A stretch of DNA of 38,153 nucleotides from Micrococcaceae bacterium (GTDB lineage Bacteria > Actinomycetota > Actinomycetes > Actinomycetales > Micrococcaceae): contig JAKDMV010000016.1 in the NCBI GenBank assembly GCA_030452125.1, positions 1 through 38,153 on the forward strand, read 5' to 3'. A model generated the notes under the pieces. That model had not been told where the DNA came from. It searched no databases and saw only the letters and a list, made by a program, of their open reading frames with translations. Of the stretch, positions 34,348-38,153 are shown one piece after another. The first letter of the stretch is position 1; every line of letters begins with the position of its first letter. The position numbers and the translations under genes are program-made.

Positions 34348-34782
34348 CTAGACCTCCAGTTCGGGTTCCAGTTCCTCGAAGACCCACTCGAACAAATCGA
34401 GTACGTATTCGCTGAAGGTCCCCTCCTCGCTGTCCCATGATCCGTTGGCGTTGCGGCGACGATGGACGATCGGGTCGGGGACGTCCAACTGGTCGGCCCG
34501 GAAGCCCCAGACATACTGTTCGTCCTCGTCCTCCATGAACAGCAGATACCCGTCCTCGATCTCCAACTCGTCCGGATCGAAGAAGAAGTAGTAGGCCTCC
34601 ATGAGGTCATCACAGGCCCCGACCGCCAGGTAGAACTCCTCGAGCACCTGGGGGATCTCGACGCCGGCATCCGCGAGCTCGTCACGGAGCACTTCGGAAG
34701 TCAACCCGTCCTGTGAAATCCACTGGTCATCAAGGTATTTGGGAATCAGGGAACGGAACTTCTCCACGAACATTTCAGCCAT
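34348..34782 (-). CDS. SMI1/KNR4-like family protein
   Basis: A 144-residue acidic protein. The pattern IPQVLEEFYLAVG, AYYFFFDPDELEIEDGYLLFMEDEDEQYVWGF, DPIVHRRR and GTFSEYVLDLF matches the SMI1/KNR4-like fold, a group that includes many bacterial toxin-immunity proteins but also standalone proteins. No toxin or secretion gene is adjacent, so an immunity role is only a possibility. The -10-like TAGTAT ends six bases before the ATG, so it may be leaderless. It overlaps nothing but is coupled to the HIT gene downstream. Confidence 0.75.
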   Translation of the reverse strand: MAEMFVEKFRSLIPKYLDDQWISQDGLTSEVLRDELADAGVEIPQVLEEFYLAVGACDDLMEAYYFFFDPDELEIEDGYLLFMEDEDEQYVWGFRADQLDVPDPIVHRRRNANGSWDSEEGTFSEYVLDLFEWVFEELEPELEV

Positions 34783-34788
34783 GCCTAA

Positions 34789-34794
34789 ATACTA
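34789..34794 (-). promoter_or_regulatory. -10 box of the SMI1-like/HIT operon, leaderless pattern
   Basis: TAGTAT ends six bases before the ATG at 34782, in the 25-base gap after pucR. No ribosome site is visible in that gap, and no strong -35 box was found. Confidence 0.45.
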
Positions 34795-34807
34795 TCTGTC
34801 CCGGGAC

Positions 34808-36214
34808 TCAGTAGACGTCGCGGGCCGAGAGGGCCAGCCACAACTGGACCCGGTCCGGGGTGTTCGAAGGGTCGTACCCGCTGAGATCGGCGATCTGCTG
34901 CAGCCGGTACCTGACGGTGTTGCGGTGCAGGCCCAACGCCTCGGCGACGGTACCGACGCTGCCATTGAGCTCCAGGAACCGTCGCAGCGTGAGCATCAGG
35001 TCGGAGCCGTGGGCGGCATCAAAGTCCGTCAGGGGCTCCAGCGCCTCGGCTGCCAGTGCCTGCAGCGGCACGTCATGGGCCGCCAGGAGCAGCGACGTCA
35101 ACGAAATCCTGGAGGGGTGGTTGATCCGGGCCCCATGACGCAGCGCCTCGACGGCTTCGAAATAGCTCCACCGCAGGCCGGTCACCTGGGCGTAGGAGCC
35201 GCCGTAGGACACCTTGGCCGGGATGCCGGCGCCCGAGAGGTAGGTGGCGAATTCCGAGGCAGCAACCTCGCCGTCCCCGGCGTCCAGGACCACCGCGAGC
35301 CGATCCTCCACCATGGCCGAGACCGCCTTTTCCCGTCCCGGCGGCAGCGGCAGGGTGGGTAGCGCCTTGCTGTTGGGTCTGAGCGCTTCGACCAGCAGGA
35401 GGGTGTGCGCGGCGTGGGGGGCGATCCCGATCGACTGCAGCCGCAGGGCGGCGTCCTGGCCCTCGACCATTCCACGGGTGAGGTCGGAGAGGACCTGTCC
35501 GCTGGTGGTGCGGCGGGATTCGCGCAACCGGGCCCTGCCGGCCAGCTCGACGCTGATCAGCGACTGGGCGTATTCGATGAGGCCCCCGCCGGCCCCGGAG
35601 CCTTCCAGATACAAGGTGCATCGATCCTGCAGGCCGGTGGAGACTGCCACGCTCTGCCATCCCTCGGCAGCGGGGGCCGGCCCATGGATCCGGGCCCCGT
35701 ATTGGGTGAGCGCAACAGGCCGTTGGACTTGTCGGCGCAGCTCGCGCAGCAAGGGGTGCAGACCGCCGCTGAGCAGTGCCGAGGCCAGTCGTTGGTGGCC
35801 CTGCAGGAGCCCTTCCACACGGGCGACGTTCTCGGCGGCCAGTGCTTCGGCCATGATCCGGGTGATGGCCACGAAGGGTGTCTCGTACGGCACCTCGAAT
35901 AATGGCAGGCCCACCTCCGTGGCCCGTCGGATGACGGCGGCGGGGACCCTGGCGTGGGTCAGCCCCGTGCCGTAGCCCAGGGCCAGCACCCCGGCACGGA
36001 CGGCATGATCGACGAACCCGGTCTGGGAGGCGACGGTCTTCTGGCGGACCCCGGTGGTCAACAGGACCTCGCCGCCGGCCAGGAACGGCGTGGGATCGGC
36101 CAATTCGGTGACGGCCGCCCAAGACAGCGCGCTGTCTGCGGCGTCGTCCGTCCCGGCGAGGGGCTTGAGTTTCAAGGTGGGGGAGGACAAAAGTCCGGAG
36201 AGCGTCATCGCCAT
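34808..36214 (-). CDS. PucR-family transcriptional regulator
   Basis: A 468-residue regulator with the PucR layout: an N-terminal PucR/purine catabolism domain (LKLKPLAGTDDAADSALSWAAVTELADPTPFLAGGEVLLTTG through FVAITRIMAEAL), a GGDEF-like middle and the C-terminal helix-turn-helix (LELNGSVGTVAEALGLHRNTVRYRLQQIADLSGYD). Many act on transporter or amino acid/purine catabolism genes. It is divergent from metP, which is its likeliest target. I chose the ATG at 36214; another ATG two codons on is possible. TAGACT ends 7 nt upstream, so the message may be leaderless. Confidence 0.9.
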   Translation of the reverse strand: MAMTLSGLLSSPTLKLKPLAGTDDAADSALSWAAVTELADPTPFLAGGEVLLTTGVRQKTVASQTGFVDHAVRAGVLALGYGTGLTHARVPAAVIRRATEVGLPLFEVPYETPFVAITRIMAEALAAENVARVEGLLQGHQRLASALLSGGLHPLLRELRRQVQRPVALTQYGARIHGPAPAAEGWQSVAVSTGLQDRCTLYLEGSGAGGGLIEYAQSLISVELAGRARLRESRRTTSGQVLSDLTRGMVEGQDAALRLQSIGIAPHAAHTLLLVEALRPNSKALPTLPLPPGREKAVSAMVEDRLAVVLDAGDGEVAASEFATYLSGAGIPAKVSYGGSYAQVTGLRWSYFEAVEALRHGARINHPSRISLTSLLLAAHDVPLQALAAEALEPLTDFDAAHGSDLMLTLRRFLELNGSVGTVAEALGLHRNTVRYRLQQIADLSGYDPSNTPDRVQLWLALSARDVY

Positions 36215-36221
36215 AAGCGCC

Positions 36222-36227
36222 AGTCTA
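36222..36227 (-). promoter_or_regulatory. -10 box of pucR, leaderless pattern
   Basis: TAGACT ends seven bases before the ATG at 36214, with no purine-rich ribosome site in between (ggcgctt). No clear -35 box. Confidence 0.35.
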
Positions 36228-36273
36228 GTCCGTGGTTGTGCATCGGCCTTACAACAGTTGGGATCTTTGGTTG

Positions 36274-36314
36274 TTGTGACGAACGCGACTCGGGGTAATT
36301 GTGACGAGCGCAAC
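36274..36314 (+). repeat. Two 16-base direct repeats before metP
   Basis: TTGTGACGAACGCGAC (36274-36289) and TTGTGACGAGCGCAAC (36299-36314) match at 14 of 16 positions with a 25-bp period. The second begins with the metP -35 box. They are candidate binding sites for the divergently encoded PucR protein. Confidence 0.55.
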
Positions 36315-36327
36315 AGCGGTTTACGGT
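36299..36327 (+). promoter_or_regulatory. metP promoter, leaderless pattern
   Basis: TTGTGA (36299-36304), 17 nt, TACGGT (36322-36327), then seven bases and the ATG at 36335. No ribosome site is present in those seven bases. Confidence 0.55.
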
Positions 36328-36334
36328 GTATGGC

Positions 36335-37936
36335 ATGACCACTCCATCTCAGGCCGGGGCAGCGACAGCCAAGAGCCACAAACGAGAAACCTTCTCCTCG
36401 CGCAAGTTGTTCATCATTTCGGCCATCGGTTCCGCCGTCGGCCTGGGCAACATCTGGCGCTTTCCCTACGTTGCCTACGAAAACGGTGGCGGCGCCTTCC
36501 TGATCCCGTATCTGGTGGCCCTGCTGACGGCAGGCATCCCGCTGCTCTTCCTGGACTACGCAGTGGGCCATAAATACCGCGGGTCGGCCCCGCTGGCCTA
36601 CCGGCGCATGCACCGCGCCGCCGAACCGCTGGGCTGGTGGCAGGTCCTGATCTGCTTCGTCATCGCCATCTACTATGCGGTCATCATCGCCTGGGCTGCG
36701 ATGTACACGATCTTCTCCTTCGACAAGGCCTGGGGCGACGACGCGGACGCGTTCTTCTCCAGTGATTTCCTGCAGGTCGCCGAAGTCCCCGGCCTGAGCT
36801 TCGACTACGTGCCGGGGGTCTTGATCCCGCTGTTCATCGTCTGGGCCGTCATCATCGCCATCATGGTGCTCGGTGTGCGGCGCGGTATCTCGAAGGCGAA
36901 CAGCATCTTCCTGCCGTTGCTGGTGGTCATGTTCGTCATCCTGGTCGTCCAGGCACTCTTCCTGCCCGGGGCCATGGACGGACTGAATGCCTTCTTCACC
37001 CCGAACTGGGGTGCCTTGGCGGATCCCGGAGTCTGGGCCGCGGCCTACGGTCAGATCTTCTTCTCCCTCTCCATCGCCTTCGGCATCATGATCACCTATT
37101 CCTCCTACCTCAAGCGCAAAACCGACCTGACCGGATCCGGCTCGGTCGTGGCCTTCGCCAACTCGGGCTTCGAACTGCTCGCCGGCATCGGCGTCTTCGC
37201 GGTGCTCGGCTTCATGGCACAGGCACAGAACGTCGCCATCGACGATGTCGTCAGCGGCGGTATCGGCCTGGCGTTCGTGGCCTTCCCGACGATCGTCTCG
37301 CAAGCGCCGTTCGGTGCGGTGCTGGGGGTGTTGTTCTTCGGGGCGCTGGTCTTTGCCGGCATCACCTCGTTGATCTCGATCCTGGAAGTGATCGTCGCGG
37401 CCGTCCAGGACAAGCTGGCCTGGGGGCGTGTGGCTTCGACGCTGGTGGTGACCGTGCCGATCGCCTTGATCTCGCTCGTGCTCTTCCCCACCACCACGGG
37501 GCTGCAGCTGCTCGATACCACCGACGCGTTCGTGAACAGCTTCGGCATCATGGCCGTCGCCCTGGCCGCGGTCATCGTGGTCACCGTGGGTGTCACCAAG
37601 CTGCCCGCCCTGCACGAACACCTCAACCGCACCTCCAGCCTCAAGATGGGCGGGCTGTGGCGGGTGCTGCTCGGAGGGCTGACGCCCATCGTCCTCGGCT
37701 ACATCCTGATCTCCGAGCTGCAGGAGAAGGCCACCGAACAGTACAGCGGCTACCCTGCCTGGTTCAACGGGGTCTTCGGTTGGGGGATGGCCGGTTCGCT
37801 GATCGTCATCGCCCTCTTGCTGACGCTCGTTCCCTGGAGCAGGAAATCCAAGGCGAACAACGACCCGGAATACGACGTAGTCAAGGCCGACGAGGACGAA
37901 TACGCGGCCGCGAAGAAGGAGGAGACCCTGCGATGA
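36335..37936 (+). CDS. metP: Sodium-dependent methionine/alanine importer, large subunit
   Basis: A 533-residue neurotransmitter:sodium symporter (SNF) family protein with about 12 membrane helices. The first helix carries the sodium/substrate motif GSAVGLGNIWRFPYVAYENGGGAFL; the later SIAFGIMITYSSY segment is also typical. Followed immediately by a MetS-type small subunit, the arrangement shown in Corynebacterium glutamicum MetPS, which imports methionine and alanine. The specificity is inferred from that pairing. The stop overlaps the metS start (ATGA). The first ~20 residues are cytoplasmic and basic. Confidence 0.9.
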   Translation: MTTPSQAGAATAKSHKRETFSSRKLFIISAIGSAVGLGNIWRFPYVAYENGGGAFLIPYLVALLTAGIPLLFLDYAVGHKYRGSAPLAYRRMHRAAEPLGWWQVLICFVIAIYYAVIIAWAAMYTIFSFDKAWGDDADAFFSSDFLQVAEVPGLSFDYVPGVLIPLFIVWAVIIAIMVLGVRRGISKANSIFLPLLVVMFVILVVQALFLPGAMDGLNAFFTPNWGALADPGVWAAAYGQIFFSLSIAFGIMITYSSYLKRKTDLTGSGSVVAFANSGFELLAGIGVFAVLGFMAQAQNVAIDDVVSGGIGLAFVAFPTIVSQAPFGAVLGVLFFGALVFAGITSLISILEVIVAAVQDKLAWGRVASTLVVTVPIALISLVLFPTTTGLQLLDTTDAFVNSFGIMAVALAAVIVVTVGVTKLPALHEHLNRTSSLKMGGLWRVLLGGLTPIVLGYILISELQEKATEQYSGYPAWFNGVFGWGMAGSLIVIALLLTLVPWSRKSKANNDPEYDVVKADEDEYAAAKKEETLR

Positions 37937-38073
37937 CACCCATTGCGATCACCATGCTCATCATTGCCATCGTGACGGTCTGGGGCGGTTTGGCGCTTGC
38001 GCTGATCAACCTCTCCCGCCACCCCGAGGAACCGGAGGACGACCTGACCGAGGCCGCCGCACCCGAACACTAG
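37933..38073 (+). CDS. metS: MetS-type small subunit of the methionine/alanine importer
   Basis: A 46-residue single-span membrane protein: one hydrophobic helix (residues about 3-26, IAITMLIIAIVTVWGGLALALI) and an acidic tail after NLSRHPEEPEDD. Small subunits like this are required for function of MetP in C. glutamicum. Its ATG overlaps the metP stop by four bases, so the two are made together. It would be easily missed because of its size. Confidence 0.88.
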   Translation: MTPIAITMLIIAIVTVWGGLALALINLSRHPEEPEDDLTEAAAPEH

Positions 38074-38120
38074 CGCCTTCCTTCAACGGCGGCGTTTCCC
38101 GTCCCGGGCCGGGGCCGGGG

Positions 38121-38153
38121 CCCCCCCCCCCCCGGGGGGGTGGGGGGGGGAAA
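38121..38153. other. Homopolymer runs at the window end, probable assembly artefact
   Basis: Thirteen C, seven G, one T, nine G and three A in a row form the last 33 bases. Nothing like it occurs elsewhere in the window, and its position at the very end suggests a low-quality contig end. The ~47 bases between metS and this run hold no gene; a weak CGCC/GGCG stem followed by TTT could be a terminator. Confidence 0.6.

Noticed and set aside
34348-34782. Toxin-immunity locus
   Set aside because: No toxin, secretion or repeat-rich gene is adjacent; only the fold family suggests it.
36215-36334. Methionine (SAM-type) riboswitch before metP
   Set aside because: Only 120 bases separate metP from pucR, and the metP promoter abuts the ATG, leaving no leader RNA for an aptamer.
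36215-37939. Extension of the minus-strand pucR frame to a 1043-residue protein running antisense to metP
   Set aside because: The extra ~570 residues are low-complexity and mirror the conserved metP reading; a promoter-like box and ATG at 36214 define the real start.

Overview
The window is 38.2 kb of high-GC, gene-dense bacterial DNA. Gene content points to an actinobacterium, most likely Micrococcaceae (Arthrobacter and relatives). The clues are frequent GTG/TTG starts, ATGA/GTGA operon overlaps, a MetP/MetS transporter pair, a MenJ-like reductase beside menG and a long-chain prenyl diphosphate synthase, a substrate-binding/permease fusion ABC protein, and several -10 boxes 6-7 nt from the ATG. 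This assignment is inferred from gene content; no rRNA is present. I found no tRNA, rRNA, CRISPR array, insertion sequence or phage gene, and no gene-free stretch longer than 300 bases.

Layout. Positions 1-36 hold the first codons of a minus-strand gene whose promoter carries an operator nearly identical to the one before paaA. Then come oligopeptidase B (minus), a class C beta-lactamase-like serine hydrolase, a polar amino acid ABC importer (fused binding protein/permease plus ATPase) and a very acidic small protein. A minus-strand padR operon follows, with two tandem HAAS-type membrane proteins. Divergent from it runs paaABCDE plus paaG (phenylacetyl-CoA epoxidation and isomerisation). An Lrp/AsnC regulator diverges from a three-gene 2-oxoacid dehydrogenase operon (E1 alpha, E1 beta, E2; probably branched-chain). 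Next are an atypical SDR and its divergent TetR regulator, a small membrane protein, an MBL-fold hydrolase followed by an MFS transporter, and a PAP2 phosphatase.

From 23.6 to 33.8 kb lies a menaquinone region: menC-menD, then menF (minus) divergent from menG-menJ-prenyl diphosphate synthase. A three-gene minus-strand amino acid ABC importer sits between menD and menF. The right end has a HIT-family protein coupled to a SMI1/KNR4-like protein, a PucR-type regulator, and divergently metP-metS (sodium-coupled methionine/alanine uptake). The last ~30 bases are homopolymer runs that look like a contig-end artefact.

The main theme is uptake and breakdown of peptides, amino acids and aromatic acids feeding CoA thioesters to central metabolism, next to the respiratory quinone pathway. 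I see no clearly novel multi-gene system. The most useful signals are regulatory: a paa operator shared with the gene off the left edge, paired TetR operators embedded in a promoter, a perfect palindrome at the Lrp/2-oxoacid dehydrogenase junction, direct repeats before metP, many apparently leaderless promoters, and an MFS gene whose best start codon is ATC.
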